A stretch of DNA of 64,000 nucleotides, from contig NZ_VWXI01000003.1 in assembly GCF_011752525.1 (NCBI RefSeq), positions 1-64,000 on the forward strand. The letters are read 5' to 3'. Source of the stretch: Pantoea sp. Cy-639 (lineage in GTDB: Bacteria; Pseudomonadota; Gammaproteobacteria; Pseudomonadales; Pseudomonadaceae). The position numbers and the translations under genes were made by a program. Below the pieces are notes generated by a model. That model saw only the letters and a program-made list of their open reading frames with translations. It had not been told where the DNA came from and ran no database searches. Positions within the stretch are counted from its first letter, which is position 1. The number at the start of each line of letters is the position of its first letter. Positions 15,947-26,298 of the stretch are shown here, piece by piece.

Positions 15947-16044
15947 CGTGGCGGTTTCCTGGAAAGACAGCCGAAGGTTAGCCAGCCAGGAGCCATGCCG
16001 ACTAATATGACTTTGCGCCACAAGCCATCTTGAAAAGGCATGAC

Positions 16045-16923
16045 ATGACTTCGATCCGCCAACTGCGTTACTTCGTCGAGATCGCCGAGAGCGGCAGCTT
16101 CAGTGCCGCCGCCGAACGCCTGTACATCGCTCAATCGGCCCTGAGCCGGCAGATCAAGGAACTGGAGCTGCGACTCGAGACGCCACTGTTCGAACGCACC
16201 GCACGCCAGCCACGCCTGACCGCCGCCGGATCGGCCTTCCTCGACCGTGCCCGGCGCCTGCTGGCCGACCTCGACAAGGCCGAACGCCTGGCCCGCGAGG
16301 TCGGCCAGGGCGTGCGTGGCAGCCTGCGCCTGAATCACTCCAGCACCGTGCCGCTGACCGGGCAGCTGCTCGAGCGCCTCGGCGGCTACCTTGGCAGCAA
16401 CCCCGGGGTATCGCTGGAGATCGCCCAGCAATCGTCGGAGGCGCAACTGGAGGACATTGCCGAAGGCCGCCTGGAGATCGGTCTGCTGCGCCTGCCGGTG
16501 CTGCGCCAGCATGAGGGCGTGGAACTGCACGCGCTGTTCGATGAGCCCTTGTTGCTGGCGGTGGCGACAGGGCATCCATTGGCCACGGCGGCCAGCGTAC
16601 GGCTTGCCCAGTTGCGCGAAGCGCGCTTCATCTCCATACCGCATCGCCAGCGCGGCGGCTTGAGTTATCTGTCGGCATCCCTGTGCATGGACGCAGGGTT
16701 CTTCCCGCAGGCGGCACAGGTGGTGTCGCGCAAGACCACCCAGTTGCAGTTGATCCAGGCGGGATTCGGGGTGGCGCTGCTGCCAGCCAGCATGCGCGAG
16801 ATCGCACCGCCCTCGGTGTGCTTCGTGCCGCTGGCCGAAGCCTGCCAGAGCACCGTGGCGCTGGCCTGCCGGCGCGGTGCCGGGGAGCTGGTACAGCAGT
16901 TTGCGGCAGCGATGATGAATTGA
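16045..16923 (+). CDS. LysR-family transcriptional regulator
   Basis: A 292-residue LysR regulator with an N-terminal winged HTH (residues 1-60, ESGSFSAAAERLYIAQSALSRQIKELE) and a periplasmic-binding-like effector domain. A TTG at 16030 could extend the frame by five residues, but the ATG at 16045 (MTSIRQLRYF) has AAGG seven bases upstream and matches the family N-terminus. The gene is divergent from the TauE/SafE transporter, so it is the likely regulator of that gene. The inducer is unknown. Confidence 0.93.
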   Translation: MTSIRQLRYFVEIAESGSFSAAAERLYIAQSALSRQIKELELRLETPLFERTARQPRLTAAGSAFLDRARRLLADLDKAERLAREVGQGVRGSLRLNHSSTVPLTGQLLERLGGYLGSNPGVSLEIAQQSSEAQLEDIAEGRLEIGLLRLPVLRQHEGVELHALFDEPLLLAVATGHPLATAASVRLAQLREARFISIPHRQRGGLSYLSASLCMDAGFFPQAAQVVSRKTTQLQLIQAGFGVALLPASMREIAPPSVCFVPLAEACQSTVALACRRGAGELVQQFAAAMMN

Positions 16924-17003
16924 GATCTCGCCGCGCCCCTTCTTGATAGGAGCGGCCGGGCCGGAACAGACAACCGGGACCGATGTCCTTTATGATGCCG
17001 GCC

Positions 17004-18383
17004 ATGATCAGAGACCCTTTCGAACGACTCGGCCTGGACCGCGAGGTCCTCACCGTCAGCCAGCTCAACGGCCGCGCCCGCGTGCTGCTCGAGGACGTGT
17101 TCCGCAGCGTCTGGGTGGAAGGCGAGATTTCCAACCTCGCCCGCCCGGCCTCCGGCCACCTGTATTTCACCCTCAAGGACAGCGGCGCGCAGATCCGTTG
17201 CGCGCTGTTCCGCCAGAACGCCCTGCGCGTGCGCCAGGCCCTGCGCGACGGCCTGGCCGTGAAGGTGCGCGGCAAGGTCTCGCTGTTCGAGGGCCGGGGT
17301 GACTACCAACTGATCCTCGACACCGTCGAGCCAGCCGGTGACGGCGCCCTGCGCCTGGCCTTCGAGGCGCTGAAGGAGAAGCTTGGCGCCGAGGGCCTGT
17401 TCAGCACCGAGCGCAAGCAGCCATTACCGGCCCATCCGCAGCGTGTCGGCATCATCACCTCGCCCACCGGCGCGGTGATCCGCGACATCATCAGCGTGTT
17501 CCACCGCCGCGCGCCACAGGTCGAGCTGAACCTGATCCCCACCGCCGTGCAAGGCCGCGAGGCCATCGCGCAGATCGTCCGCGCCTTGCAGATGGCCGAC
17601 CGCCAAGGCTTCGACGCGTTGATCCTGGCCCGTGGCGGCGGCTCGCTGGAAGACCTCTGGTGCTTCAACGAAGAAGCGGTGGCCCGCGCTGTGGCCGCCT
17701 GCGTGACACCGATCGTCAGTGCCGTCGGCCATGAAACCGACGTGTCGATCAGCGACTTCGTCGCCGACGTGCGTGCGCCCACGCCATCCGCCGCCGCCGA
17801 ACTGCTCGCCCCCGACAGCAGCGGCTTGCAGCAGCGCCTCGACAGCCTGCAACGCCGCTTGCTGCTGCGCATGCAGAACCGCCTGGCCCACGACCGCCTG
17901 CGCCTCGATGGCCTGGCCCGGCGCCTGCGCCATCCAGGCGAGCGCCTGCGCCAGCAGGCCCAGCGCCTGGACGATCTGGACATGCGCCTGCGCCGCGCCT
18001 TCATGCACGCCATGCACCAGCGTCACGAGCGCCTCGGTCGTCTCGACACGCGCCTGGCCGCGCAGCACCCCGGCCGTAGCCTGGCGCTGATCAAGCAACG
18101 CCTGGACAGCCTCGCCGAACGCCTGCCACGCGCCATGCGCGAGGTGCTCAAGGACCGCCGCCAGCGCTTCCACGCCCAGTTGCAGACACTGCAGGTGGTC
18201 AGCCCGCTGGCCACCCTCGCCCGAGGCTACAGCATCCTGCTCGACGAACGCGGCCAGGCCATCCGCAGCGCCACCCAGACCCACAACGGCCAGCGCCTGA
18301 CCGCACGCCTCAACGAAGGCGAGCTCAAGGTGCGGGTCGAGGACAACCACCAGACCCCGGTCACCCTCTCGCTACTGGACTGA
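17004..18383 (+). CDS. xseA: Exonuclease VII large subunit
   Basis: XseA, with XseB, degrades single-stranded DNA from both ends. At 459 residues it is full length. An N-terminal OB-fold (about 10-110, WVEGEISNLARPASGHLYF) is followed by the catalytic domain with GHETDVSISDFVADVRAPTPSAAAE, then a long Arg/Leu-rich coiled-coil. I chose the ATG at 17004 (MIRDPFERLG), matching the family start, over the ATG at 16983. The Leu-Arg-Gln-rich coiled-coil is normal for the family. The M23 peptidase gene begins four bases after the stop, suggesting co-transcription. Confidence 0.96.
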   Translation: MIRDPFERLGLDREVLTVSQLNGRARVLLEDVFRSVWVEGEISNLARPASGHLYFTLKDSGAQIRCALFRQNALRVRQALRDGLAVKVRGKVSLFEGRGDYQLILDTVEPAGDGALRLAFEALKEKLGAEGLFSTERKQPLPAHPQRVGIITSPTGAVIRDIISVFHRRAPQVELNLIPTAVQGREAIAQIVRALQMADRQGFDALILARGGGSLEDLWCFNEEAVARAVAACVTPIVSAVGHETDVSISDFVADVRAPTPSAAAELLAPDSSGLQQRLDSLQRRLLLRMQNRLAHDRLRLDGLARRLRHPGERLRQQAQRLDDLDMRLRRAFMHAMHQRHERLGRLDTRLAAQHPGRSLALIKQRLDSLAERLPRAMREVLKDRRQRFHAQLQTLQVVSPLATLARGYSILLDERGQAIRSATQTHNGQRLTARLNEGELKVRVEDNHQTPVTLSLLD

Positions 18384-18386
18384 CAC

Positions 18387-19214
18387 ATGCCACGCCTGTT
18401 CGCGCCCCTGCTCGCCCTCGCCCTGCTGCTGCCGCTCACTGCGGCCCAGGCCAGCTATATCACCCGCATCCTCGACAAGCCGGTGCCCGGCGGTGTGGCG
18501 GTGGTCGACCTGGGGCCAGCCGCCAGCGCCCCGAGCGCCCGTTTCGACGGCAAGCCGGTGCTGGTGGTGAAGGAGCAGGACACCTGGCTGGCCATCGTCG
18601 GCATCCCCCTCACCCAGAAGCCCGGAGCCGCCGTGCTGAGCCAGGGCTCACGCAACGTGCCGTTCAGCGTGGGCAGCAAAAAGTACCCCGAGCAGCACAT
18701 CACCCTGAAGAACAAGCGCCAGGTCAACCCCGAGCCCCAGGACCTCAAGCGCATCGAGCGCGAACTGGCCGAGCAGATCAAGGCCTACCGCAGCTTCAGC
18801 CCGACGCTGCCCAGCAACCTGATCCTCGACAAACCGGTCAACGGCCCGCTGTCGAGCAAGTTCGGCGTACGCCGCTTCTTCAACGGCGAGGAACGCAACC
18901 CCCATGCCGGACTGGACTTCGCCGTGCCCGCCGGCACGCCGATCAAGACCCCGGCCAACGGCAAGGTGATCCTGGTCGGCGACTACTTCTTCAATGGCCG
19001 CACGGTGTTCGTCGACCACGGCCAAGGCTTCATCAGCATGTTCTGCCACATGTCGAAGATCGACGTGCAACCAGGCCAGGTGCTGCGCCGCGGCGAGGTG
19101 GTGGGACGCGTCGGCTCGACCGGACGCGCCACCGGGCCGCACATGCACTGGAACGTCAGCCTGAACGACGCCCGGGTCGACCCGGCGATCTTCATCGGCG
19201 CATTCCAGCCTTGA
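18387..19214 (+). CDS. Secreted M23 (LytM-type) peptidase-fold protein
   Basis: A 275-residue exported protein with a cleavable signal (residues 1-22, ending TAAQAS). An N-terminal beta domain is followed by a C-terminal M23 domain carrying HAGLDFAVPAGTPI (zinc ligands His and Asp) and HMHWN (second HxH). The motif set looks complete, so it may hydrolyse peptidoglycan cross-links in the periplasm rather than act only as an amidase activator. It starts four bases after xseA and is probably transcribed with it. Confidence 0.92.
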   Translation: MPRLFAPLLALALLLPLTAAQASYITRILDKPVPGGVAVVDLGPAASAPSARFDGKPVLVVKEQDTWLAIVGIPLTQKPGAAVLSQGSRNVPFSVGSKKYPEQHITLKNKRQVNPEPQDLKRIERELAEQIKAYRSFSPTLPSNLILDKPVNGPLSSKFGVRRFFNGEERNPHAGLDFAVPAGTPIKTPANGKVILVGDYFFNGRTVFVDHGQGFISMFCHMSKIDVQPGQVLRRGEVVGRVGSTGRATGPHMHWNVSLNDARVDPAIFIGAFQP

Positions 19215-19608
19215 AACAGGCCGCCCCACCATGGGCGTTGGCGAAGCCAGCGATGGGCCGTGAAACGGCCCCCTGGCCCAAGCCCACGCAGCCGGACCTG
19301 ACAACCACACGGCTTGCGCATCGAAAACATTGACCGCAAGCAAACCTCAAATAAAAAAACAAACCCGCCACAAAATCTCGCGAAACTTACTTTTTTAAGC
19401 ATTCCTCTCAATTTTTCCGCAGTACTTGCCATCCCCCAACCCACTGGTTAGGGTTGAGCGCATGAACATCTTCAGCACCCTGCTCCGACAACATCGCAGC
19501 CTCTGCCTGGTCAGCGCCCGACTACCAAGGTGAATCGCGTCATCCCGCGTTCTCCCTGGTACTCGTTCGGCAGGCCCGATCACGGCCGCACATAAAAGGA
19601 TTGCTTCC
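19215..19608. other. leuA upstream region
   Basis: The 394-base stretch holds, in order: a hairpin GGGCCGT-GAA-ACGGCCC at 19255-19271 that probably ends the xseA-M23 transcript, an AT-rich promoter-like section at about 19350-19425, and a short open frame at 19462-19533 with leader-peptide features. I found no convincing T-tracted attenuator between that short frame and leuA. Confidence 0.6.
19462..19533 (+). CDS. Candidate leuA leader peptide (Leu-rich, 23 residues)
   Basis: The frame reads MNIFSTLLRQHRSLCLVSAR then LPR and stops 75 bases before leuA. Five of 23 residues are Leu, encoded CTG, CTC, CTC, CTG and CTA; CTA, two CGA and one AGG are rare codons in this genome. AGGG lies ten bases upstream of the ATG. 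Leu enrichment plus rare codons is what a transcription- or translation-attenuating leader of a leucine gene would show. It is too short for ordinary gene prediction. I see only weak hairpins after it, so the mechanism is uncertain. Confidence 0.5.
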   Translation: MNIFSTLLRQHRSLCLVSARLPR

Positions 19609-21282
19609 ATGACCATGCTCAAAGACCCTTCGAAGAAATATCGCGCGTTCCCGACCATCGACCTGCCCGACCGTACCTGGCCGTCGAAGACCATCACCCA
19701 GGCGCCGATCTGGTGCAGCTCCGACCTGCGCGATGGCAACCAGTCGCTGATCGAGCCGATGGACGCGGAGAAGAAGCTGCGGTTCTGGAAGACCTTGGTG
19801 CAGGTGGGCGTGAAGGAAATCGAAGCCGCGTTCCCGTCGGCCTCGCAGACCGACTTCGACTTCGTGCGCAGCCTGATCGAAGACGGCCACATCCCGGACG
19901 ACACCACCATCCAGGTGCTCACCCAGGCCCGTGAAGACCTGATCGCCCGCACCTTCGAATCCCTGCGCGGCGCCAAAAAGGCCATCGTCCACCTGTACAA
20001 CGCCACCTGCCCGTCGTTCCGCCGCATCGTCTTCAACCAGGACAAGCAGGGCGTCAAGGACATCGCGGTCAACGCCGCCAAGCTGTTCGTCAAGTACGCC
20101 GCGCAGCAGCCGGAAACCCAGTGGACCTTCCAGTACTCGCCGGAAACCTTCAGCGCCACCGAGCTGGCCTTCGCCAAGGAGGTGTGCGACGCGGTGATCG
20201 AGGTGTGGAACCCGACCCCCGAACACAAGATCATCCTCAACCTGCCGGCCACCGTCGAAGTCGCCACGCCGAACGTCTACGCCGACCAGATCGAATGGTT
20301 CTGCCGCAACGTCAACCGTCGCGACAGCGTGATCATCAGCCTGCACACCCACAATGACCGCGGCACCGGTATCGCTGCCACCGAGCTGGGCCTGATGGCC
20401 GGCGCCGACCGTGCCGAAGGCTGCCTGTTCGGCAACGGCGAGCGTACCGGCAACGTCGACCTGGTGACCCTGGCGCTGAACCTCTACACCCAGGGTATCG
20501 ACCCGCAACTGGACTTCTCCGACATCGACGGCGTGCGCAAGGTCGTCGAGGAGTGCAACCAGTTGCCGGTACACCCGCGTCATCCGTACGTTGGCGACCT
20601 GGTCCACACCGCGTTCTCCGGCTCGCACCAGGACGCCATCCGCAAGGGCTTCGCCCAGCAGAAGGACGACCAGCTGTGGGAAGTGCCCTACCTGCCGATC
20701 GACCCGGCCGACATCGGCCGCAGCTACGAGGCGGTGATTCGCGTCAACAGCCAGTCGGGCAAGGGCGGCATCACCTACCTGCTCGAGCAGGAATACGGCA
20801 TCAGCCTGCCGCGCCGCATGCAGATCGAGTTCAGCCAGGTGGTGCAGGGCGAGACCGACCGTCTCGGCCTGGAAATGACCGCCCAGCAGATCTACACCCT
20901 GCTGCACCGCGAGTACCTGCAGGCCAACGCGCCGTACGCACTGGTCAGCCACCGCCTGCAGGAAGAGAACGGCCACAGTGCCGTGGAAGTGGAAGTCGCC
21001 GGTGAAGGCGAGACCACCCTGCACTGGCGCGGCAAGGGCAACGGTGCCCTCGAGGCACTGGTCGCCGGCCTGCCGGTCGCAGTGGAAATCATGGACTACA
21101 ACGAACACGCCATCGGTGCCGGCACCAACGCCAAGGCGGCCGCCTACATCGAGCTGCGCGTGGCCGGTGGTCGTCCGGTGCACGGCGTGGGAATCGACGA
21201 GAACATCACCACCGCCAGCTTCAAGGCGCTGTTCAGCGCGCTGAACCGCTCGCTTAGCCAGCAGCAGGCCAAGGCGGCGTAG
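19609..21282 (+). CDS. leuA: 2-isopropylmalate synthase
   Basis: LeuA condenses acetyl-CoA with 2-ketoisovalerate, the first committed step of leucine synthesis. The 557-residue protein is the long type (LeuA2-like). The TIM-barrel catalytic domain has [12 protein letters not shown] and the metal-binding [11 protein letters not shown]-terminal regulatory domain of roughly 150 residues (from about [16 protein letters not shown]) is the usual site of leucine feedback inhibition. The ATG at 19609 is preceded by AAAAGGA. A candidate leader peptide lies upstream and a strong terminator follows. The gene stands alone. Confidence 0.97.
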   Translation: MTMLKDPSKKYRAFPTIDLPDRTWPSKTITQAPIWCSSDLRDGNQSLIEPMDAEKKLRFWKTLVQVGVKEIEAAFPSASQTDFDFVRSLIEDGHIPDDTTIQVLTQAREDLIARTFESLRGAKKAIVHLYNATCPSFRRIVFNQDKQGVKDIAVNAAKLFVKYAAQQPETQWTFQYSPETFSATELAFAKEVCDAVIEVWNPTPEHKIILNLPATVEVATPNVYADQIEWFCRNVNRRDSVIISLHTHNDRGTGIAATELGLMAGADRAEGCLFGNGERTGNVDLVTLALNLYTQGIDPQLDFSDIDGVRKVVEECNQLPVHPRHPYVGDLVHTAFSGSHQDAIRKGFAQQKDDQLWEVPYLPIDPADIGRSYEAVIRVNSQSGKGGITYLLEQEYGISLPRRMQIEFSQVVQGETDRLGLEMTAQQIYTLLHREYLQANAPYALVSHRLQEENGHSAVEVEVAGEGETTLHWRGKGNGALEALVAGLPVAVEIMDYNEHAIGAGTNAKAAAYIELRVAGGRPVHGVGIDENITTASFKALFSALNRSLSQQQAKAA

Positions 21283-21300
21283 ACGCTCGCTTGATGACCG

Positions 21301-21330
21301 AAGCCCGCATCCCTGATGCGGGCTTTTTGT
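21301..21330 (+). terminator. Rho-independent terminator of leuA
   Basis: Stem GCCCGCATC / GATGCGGGC (21303-21311 with 21315-21323), loop CCT, followed by a T run on the + strand. Confidence 0.92.
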
Positions 21331-21398
21331 TGCCTGTTTCTTTGTCCTGCGCCCCTGCAGGGGAATGCGCGGATCCCGATCACCACGAAACCGCAGGC

Positions 21399-21427
21399 AA
21401 AAAAAGGGGCGCCGACCAAGCGCCCCC
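21399..21427 (-). terminator. Rho-independent terminator of zwf-pgl-eda
   Basis: On the minus strand, stem GGGGCGC / GCGCCCC (21420-21426 with 21406-21412) with a 7-base loop is followed by a run of seven T (the A run at 21399-21405). Confidence 0.88.
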
Positions 21428-21456
21428 ACAAGCGGTGTAGCACACAACGAAATCAG

Positions 21457-22131
21457 TCAGTCCAGCAGCGCCATCGCCTCGGCGCTGCAGGCCTCGATCC
21501 GCGCCCAGTCACCGTTCTTGATCCAGCTGCTGTCGAGCATCCAGGTACCCCCCACGCACATCACGTTGGGCAGGGCCATGTAATTGCGCACGTTGGCCGG
21601 ATTCACTCCGCCAGTGGGGCAGAAACGGATATCGCCGAACGGGCCGGCGAACGCCTTGATCGCGGCCACGCCACCGCTGATCTCTGCCGGGAACAGCTTG
21701 AAGCGGCGGTAACCGAGGGCATAGCCCATCATGATTTCCGAAGGCGTGCTGATGCCCGGCAGCAGCGGAATATCGCTTTCCACGCCGGCTTCGAGAATGT
21801 CCTGGGTGATGCCTGGAGTAACGACGAACTGCGCACCGGCAGCCTGCACCGCGGCAAACATGCCGCGATCGAGCACGGTGCCGGCGCCGACGCACAACTG
21901 CGGACGCTGCTCACGCAGGACCTCGATGGCCTTCAGGCCATGCTGCGAGCGCAAGGTCACTTCCAGCGTGCGAATGCCGCCAGCGGCCAGGGCATCGGCC
22001 AGGGGCAGGATGTCTTCCTCACGGGCGATGGTGATTACCGGCAGGATGCGCGCCTTGGCGCAGATCGCATCGATGCGCGCAGCTTTCTCGGCCATCGAGA
22101 GCAAAGGCTGGGGGCGTTCAAGGGTGGTCAT
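21457..22131 (-). CDS. eda: 2-dehydro-3-deoxyphosphogluconate aldolase
   Basis: Eda splits KDPG into pyruvate and glyceraldehyde-3-phosphate, the last step of the Entner-Doudoroff pathway. The 224-residue protein has the Schiff-base Lys145 in RRFKLFPAE and the catalytic Glu57 in RTLEVTLRS. An ATG at 22152 overlaps the pgl stop, but the ATG at 22131 (MTTLERPQ) has AAGGA nine bases upstream and matches the family. It is the last gene of zwf-pgl-eda. By family knowledge this operon is repressed by HexR and induced by KDPG. Confidence 0.97.
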   Translation of the reverse strand: MTTLERPQPLLSMAEKAARIDAICAKARILPVITIAREEDILPLADALAAGGIRTLEVTLRSQHGLKAIEVLREQRPQLCVGAGTVLDRGMFAAVQAAGAQFVVTPGITQDILEAGVESDIPLLPGISTPSEIMMGYALGYRRFKLFPAEISGGVAAIKAFAGPFGDIRFCPTGGVNPANVRNYMALPNVMCVGGTWMLDSSWIKNGDWARIEACSAEAMALLD

Positions 22132-22148
22132 GACAGTGGATCCTTGGC

Positions 22149-22862
22149 TCATGGGCACCAGTAGATGTCCAGGGGGTCGTGAAGAAAGGCGCGAATCGGC
22201 ATTTCGGTTGGGTCTTCGGCCGCCAGCGCGGCGCGCAGGGTGGCGAGCTTGCCCGGCCCCTGCACCGACAACGCGATGAAGCCGGCGCTGGTCAGCAGCG
22301 CCCGGGTCATGCTCAGGCGCTGGTGCGGCACGCTGGGCGCCAGCATCGGCAGGCAACGACGCTCACCGACCTTGGCCAGGCCCTGGCGCAGGTTGGGGCT
22401 GGCCGGGAACAGCGAAGCCGTGTGGCCGTCATCGCCCATGCCCAACACCAGCACATCGATCGGCGGCAGGTCGGCGAGTACCTGGTCGGCCTGCTCGGCG
22501 GCGGCCTCCAGGGTCGCGGCGCGCTGGTACAAGCCGATGAAACGCGCCTTGGCCGCACCGCCCTTGAACAGATGACGGGCCAGCAGGCCGGCATTGCTGT
22601 CGTCGTGCGCGATCGGCACCCAACGCTCGTCGGCCAGGCTCACGACGACTTTCGTCCAGTCCAGCGCCTCGCCGGCCAGCTTCTCGAGAAACGGCACTGG
22701 GCTACGCCCACCGGACAACACCAGGCACGCCTGGCCCTTGGCCGCGATGGCCTGGCGCAGGCGCTCGGCAACATCGGCAGCGAGCGTTGCCGCGAGTTTC
22801 TTCGGGTCAGCCAACTGATGCAGCGTCGCAGTCGCCGGCAAGTGCAAGTCAGATATCGCCAT
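22149..22862 (-). CDS. pgl: 6-phosphogluconolactonase
   Basis: Pgl hydrolyses 6-phosphogluconolactone, made by Zwf, to 6-phosphogluconate. The 237-residue protein has SGGRSPVPF and [14 protein letters not shown], the two family motifs, and ends [11 protein letters not shown] chose the ATG at 22862 (MAISDLHLP), which overlaps the end of zwf by 14 bases; the extra residues of the longer frame are not conserved. It is the middle gene of zwf-pgl-eda, with tight overlaps on both sides. Confidence 0.96.
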   Translation of the reverse strand: MAISDLHLPATATLHQLADPKKLAATLAADVAERLRQAIAAKGQACLVLSGGRSPVPFLEKLAGEALDWTKVVVSLADERWVPIAHDDSNAGLLARHLFKGGAAKARFIGLYQRAATLEAAAEQADQVLADLPPIDVLVLGMGDDGHTASLFPASPNLRQGLAKVGERRCLPMLAPSVPHQRLSMTRALLTSAGFIALSVQGPGKLATLRAALAAEDPTEMPIRAFLHDPLDIYWCP

Positions 22863-24318
22863 ACCAGGCCCTCCCATCACGTGTGATCAGTGCGATCGAG
22901 CTCATCGGCCCCCAGGACCCGGCCGCATAGGGCTTGGGCGCATCGCCGCTGGCCTTCCAGCCGGCGATCAACTGGTCGCACCACTTCCAGGCGTACTCGA
23001 TCTCGTCCTTGCGCACGAACAGGTTCTGGTTGCCACGCATCACTTCGAGCAGCAGGCGCTCGTAGGCATCCGGAATCCGCGCACTGCGCCAGGTGTCGGA
23101 AAAATTCAGTTGCAGCGGGCCACTGCGCAGTTGCATGCCCTTGTCCAGGCCCTGCTCCTTGGTCATCACCCGCAGCGAGATGCCTTCGTCAGGCTGCAGG
23201 CGGATGATCAGCTTGTTGCCGATCTGCAGGCGCTGCTCGGGGGCGAAGATGTAGTGCGGGGTTTCCTTGAAGTGGATGACGATCTGCGACAGCTTCTGCG
23301 GCATGCGCTTGCCGGTGCGCAGGTAGAACGGCACGCCCGACCAGCGCCAGTTGCGGATGTCGGCACGCAGGGCGACGAAGGTCTCGGTGTCGCTCTGGGC
23401 GTTGGCGTTGTCTTCCTCGAGGTAGCCCGGCACCGGGCTGCCGTCGCTGTAGCCGGCGATGTACTGGCCACGCACCACCCGGGTGCTCAGGCCATCGCCG
23501 GTGATCGGCGCCAGGGCCTTGAGCACCTTGACCTTCTCGTCGCGGATGCTGTCGGCCGAGAGGTCGCTGGGCGGGTCCATGGCGATCAGGCAGAGCAACT
23601 GCAGCAGGTGGTTCTGGATCATGTCGCGCAACTGGCCGGCCTTGTCGAAATAGCCCCAACGGCCTTCGATGCCGACCTTCTCGGCGACAGTGATCTCCAC
23701 GTGGGAGATGGAGTTCTGGTTCCACTGGGTTTCGAACAGGCTGTTGGCGAAACGCAGGGCAATCAGGTTCTGTACCGTCTCCTTGCCCAGGTAGTGGTCG
23801 ATGCGATAGACCCGACTCTCGGGGAAGAAGCACGCCACGGCGTCGTTGACCCGACGCGACGACTCCAGATCATGGCCGATGGGCTTTTCCAGCACCACCC
23901 GGGTACGGGCGGCCAGGCCGGCCTTGTCGAGGTTCTCGCAGATCGCACCGTAGACCGCCGCCGCCGTGGCGAAGTAGGCGATCAATGGCAATTCGGCTGG
24001 CGCCAGCCCGGCCAGGGCCTGGTAGCCCTCGGCCTGGGCGAAGTCCAGGTGCAGGTAGCTCAGGCGGCCGAGGAACCGCGCCAGCGACACCGCGTCGATC
24101 TCGGCGTCGGGCACATGGCGGCGCAGGTGGGATTCGATGGTGTCCAGGTGCTCCTGCACGCTGCCCGACTCGCGAGCCAGGGCCAGCAGGCGGGTGTCCG
24201 GGTGCAGGAGATCGGCGCGATCAAGCTGATAGAGCGCGGGAAACAGCTTGCGCAGTGCCAGGTCGCCAAGGGCGCCAAACAGGGCAAAGGTGCAAGGTTC
24301 GACACTGAGAGCAGCCAT
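22849..24318 (-). CDS. zwf: Glucose-6-phosphate 1-dehydrogenase
   Basis: Zwf oxidises glucose-6-phosphate to 6-phosphogluconolactone, feeding the Entner-Doudoroff route. At 489 residues it is full length. The N-terminal Rossmann motif is degenerate, [11 protein letters not shown], and the catalytic motif is RIDHYLGKE. The ATG at 24318 ([11 protein letters not shown]) gives the normal start before the nucleotide-binding motif. It is the first gene of zwf-pgl-eda, divergent from hexR, with a HexR-like operator between them. Confidence 0.97.
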   Translation of the reverse strand: MAALSVEPCTFALFGALGDLALRKLFPALYQLDRADLLHPDTRLLALARESGSVQEHLDTIESHLRRHVPDAEIDAVSLARFLGRLSYLHLDFAQAEGYQALAGLAPAELPLIAYFATAAAVYGAICENLDKAGLAARTRVVLEKPIGHDLESSRRVNDAVACFFPESRVYRIDHYLGKETVQNLIALRFANSLFETQWNQNSISHVEITVAEKVGIEGRWGYFDKAGQLRDMIQNHLLQLLCLIAMDPPSDLSADSIRDEKVKVLKALAPITGDGLSTRVVRGQYIAGYSDGSPVPGYLEEDNANAQSDTETFVALRADIRNWRWSGVPFYLRTGKRMPQKLSQIVIHFKETPHYIFAPEQRLQIGNKLIIRLQPDEGISLRVMTKEQGLDKGMQLRSGPLQLNFSDTWRSARIPDAYERLLLEVMRGNQNLFVRKDEIEYAWKWCDQLIAGWKASGDAPKPYAAGSWGPMSSIALITRDGRAWYGDI

Positions 24319-24381
24319 GATGTTGGTTCTTTTATAAAGTTGAGCTAGGAATACCGCTTCCAAACCTGATTTTCAAGGGTC

Positions 24382-24400
24382 AATGTAGTAAAAACCACAA
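24382..24400. promoter_or_regulatory. HexR-like operator (zwf/hexR)
   Basis: On the minus strand the element reads TTGTGGTTTTTACTACATT, with arms TTGTGGT and ACTACAT complementary at 5 of 7 positions. It fits the TTGT...ACAA-type palindrome known for HexR in Pseudomonas. It lies between divergent zwf and hexR, where HexR autoregulates and represses zwf. Confidence 0.7.
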
Positions 24401-24499
24401 CATCAACCACCCCTATTACAGACAAGTGGTGTGACACCCCTGCCGACAGTAGGATACACGCCACCGCCCAAAGCCTGCTTCCCGACCCAAGGACCCACC

Positions 24500-25372
24500 A
24501 TGGACCGCGTGCGAAACCTCCTGGAACAGATCCAGGGCCGCCTCGATGAACTGAACAAGGCCGAGCGCAAAGTCGCCGAAGTCATCCTGCTCAATCCGCA
24601 ACAGGCCACCCGTTTCAGCATCGCCGCGCTGGCCCAGGCGGCCAAGGTCAGCGAACCGACCGTCAACCGTTTCTGCCGCTCGTTCGGTGTCAGCGGCTAC
24701 CCCGAGCTCAAGCTGCAGCTGGCGCAGAGCCTGGCCAGCGGCGCCGCCTACGTCAGCCGCGCGGTGGAAGCCGACGATGATCCGGCGGCCTACACCCAGA
24801 AGATCTTCGGCAGCGCCATCGCCTCGCTCGACAGCGCCTGCCAGCAGCTCGACCCGCAGCAGGTCAGCCGCGCCGTGGACATGATGATCCAGGCCCGGCA
24901 GATCCACTTCTTCGGCCTCGGCGCCTCGGCCCCGGTGGCCCTCGATGCGCAGCACAAGTTCTTCCGCTTCAACCTCGCCGTGTCGGCCCATGCCGACGTG
25001 CTGATGCAGCGCATGCTGGCCTCGGTGGCCCACACCGGCGACCTGTTCGTGATCATTTCCTACACCGGGCGCACCCGCGAACTGGTCGAGGTCGCACGCC
25101 TGGCGCGGGAAAACGGCGCCTCGGTGCTCGGCCTGACCGCCGCCGGCTCGCCGCTGGCCCAGGCCTGCAGCCTGGCCCTGCACATCCCGCTGCCGGAAGA
25201 CACCGACATCTACATGCCGATGACCTCGCGGATCATCCAGCTGACCGTGCTCGACGTACTGGCCACCGGCATGACCCTGCGCCGCGGCGTGGACTTCCAG
25301 CCGCACCTGCGCAAGATCAAGGAAAGCCTCAACGCCAGCCGCTACCCGATCGAGGACGACGACCTCAACTGA
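24500..25372 (+). CDS. hexR: HexR, RpiR-family repressor of glucose catabolism
   Basis: HexR represses zwf, edd and gap operons and is released by KDPG. The 290-residue protein has an N-terminal RpiR helix-turn-helix (residues 1-77, [24 protein letters not shown]) and a C-terminal SIS sugar-phosphate domain ([34 protein letters not shown]). The ATG at 24500 ([10 protein letters not shown]) has AAGGA just upstream; the open frame before it is not conserved. It is divergent from zwf and overlaps the 3' end of the convergent mutarotase gene by eight bases. Confidence 0.96.
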   Translation: MDRVRNLLEQIQGRLDELNKAERKVAEVILLNPQQATRFSIAALAQAAKVSEPTVNRFCRSFGVSGYPELKLQLAQSLASGAAYVSRAVEADDDPAAYTQKIFGSAIASLDSACQQLDPQQVSRAVDMMIQARQIHFFGLGASAPVALDAQHKFFRFNLAVSAHADVLMQRMLASVAHTGDLFVIISYTGRTRELVEVARLARENGASVLGLTAAGSPLAQACSLALHIPLPEDTDIYMPMTSRIIQLTVLDVLATGMTLRRGVDFQPHLRKIKESLNASRYPIEDDDLN

Positions 25373-26219
25373 GGCGGTGCGCCTGCAAGCGCAGTTGCGC
25401 ACGCTCGCCCGGCGCCAGGCTCAGTTCCTCGCCACTGCCGCTGGCGGCCTCGACGCAGACGAACCCCAGGCACTCGCGCCCGCTCACCCCCATCAGCGGT
25501 CGATTGCCCGGGTGCCAGACCACGGTATCGTCGCTGTCGCTGGTGTCGATGCACAGTTCGCGCTCCCAGGCCGGGTCCTGCAACTGCACCCGCGGCGTCC
25601 CCGGGTAGACCTTCTGGCAGCCGCCGCGCAGCTTCAACAGCCCTTCTTCACGGCACGCCTGGCGATTCAGGCGGTCATAGCCCTCGATGTCCTCAAGCCC
25701 AGACAGCGCTATCTTCGACACGTCGCTGATTCGCCAGTAGGCCAGCAGCGCATGGCTCAACTGGCAAGGTTCGCTGTCCTGGTGCTCGGTACTCAGGCTC
25801 AGTTCCATGCTCGCCCCTAGCCGGGCATGCAAGTCGACCTGCCAGTCGCACAGGTCAAGGCGCCACTTCAGGGTCACGCCCTCCTCGTCCTCGAAGCTGT
25901 CCACCAGTTTCCAGTCCAGCAACCGGGCCCAGCCGTGGGACGGCCACAAGTCCTCGCTGGGATGGCGCCCGTACCAGGGCCAGCACACCGGCACGCCACC
26001 GCGGATGGCCCCCACCTGCGGCCACTGCTCGGCGCACCATAGCCAAGGCTTTTCACCTGCGGGCTGAAAGTGCAGCAACTGCGCGCCCTGGCGGCTGAAA
26101 ACGGCCTGGCAGCGAGGATGATCGATGATCAGGACATCGCGCTGCTGGTAACGCTCCCACTCGAAAGTCGGCCTGGGCCGTTGCGACGCGAAGAAGCGAT
26201 GTAGCGGATGTTCGGGCAT
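25365..26219 (-). CDS. D-hexose-6-phosphate mutarotase (YeaD-like)
   Basis: An aldose-1-epimerase-fold protein of 284 residues. It matches the YeaD/hexose-6-phosphate mutarotase branch, with [24 protein letters not shown] and the C-terminal [11 protein letters not shown] region. Such enzymes interconvert alpha and beta glucose-6-phosphate, which suits a place between glucose uptake genes and zwf. It is the last gene after gtsABCD-oprB on the minus strand and overlaps the hexR 3' end tail to tail. The Shine-Dalgarno is weak (GGAA). Function is assigned by family and context. Confidence 0.87.
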   Translation of the reverse strand: MPEHPLHRFFASQRPRPTFEWERYQQRDVLIIDHPRCQAVFSRQGAQLLHFQPAGEKPWLWCAEQWPQVGAIRGGVPVCWPWYGRHPSEDLWPSHGWARLLDWKLVDSFEDEEGVTLKWRLDLCDWQVDLHARLGASMELSLSTEHQDSEPCQLSHALLAYWRISDVSKIALSGLEDIEGYDRLNRQACREEGLLKLRGGCQKVYPGTPRVQLQDPAWERELCIDTSDSDDTVVWHPGNRPLMGVSGRECLGFVCVEAASGSGEELSLAPGERAQLRLQAHRLS

Positions 26220-26240
26220 GGTTCCAAGCTCTTTTGTTGT

Positions 26241-26298
26241 TCGAGATAGCGCTGTCTCGACCTGTGCCCGCTAACCACTGCAGACCAGTGGTTAGCGG
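26241..26298. repeat. Two palindromes between oprB and the mutarotase gene
   Basis: 26241-26260 is a near-perfect 20-bp palindrome, TCGAGATAGCGCTGTCTCGA. 26268-26298 is a perfect 13-bp stem CCGCTAACCACTG / CAGTGGTTAGCGG with a CAGAC loop. No T run follows on the minus strand, so this looks like an mRNA-stabilising or attenuating hairpin within the operon rather than a full terminator. Confidence 0.7.

Noticed and set aside
16030..16044. TTG start for the LysR gene.
   Set aside because: The ATG five codons later has a better-spaced AAGG and matches the family N-terminus.
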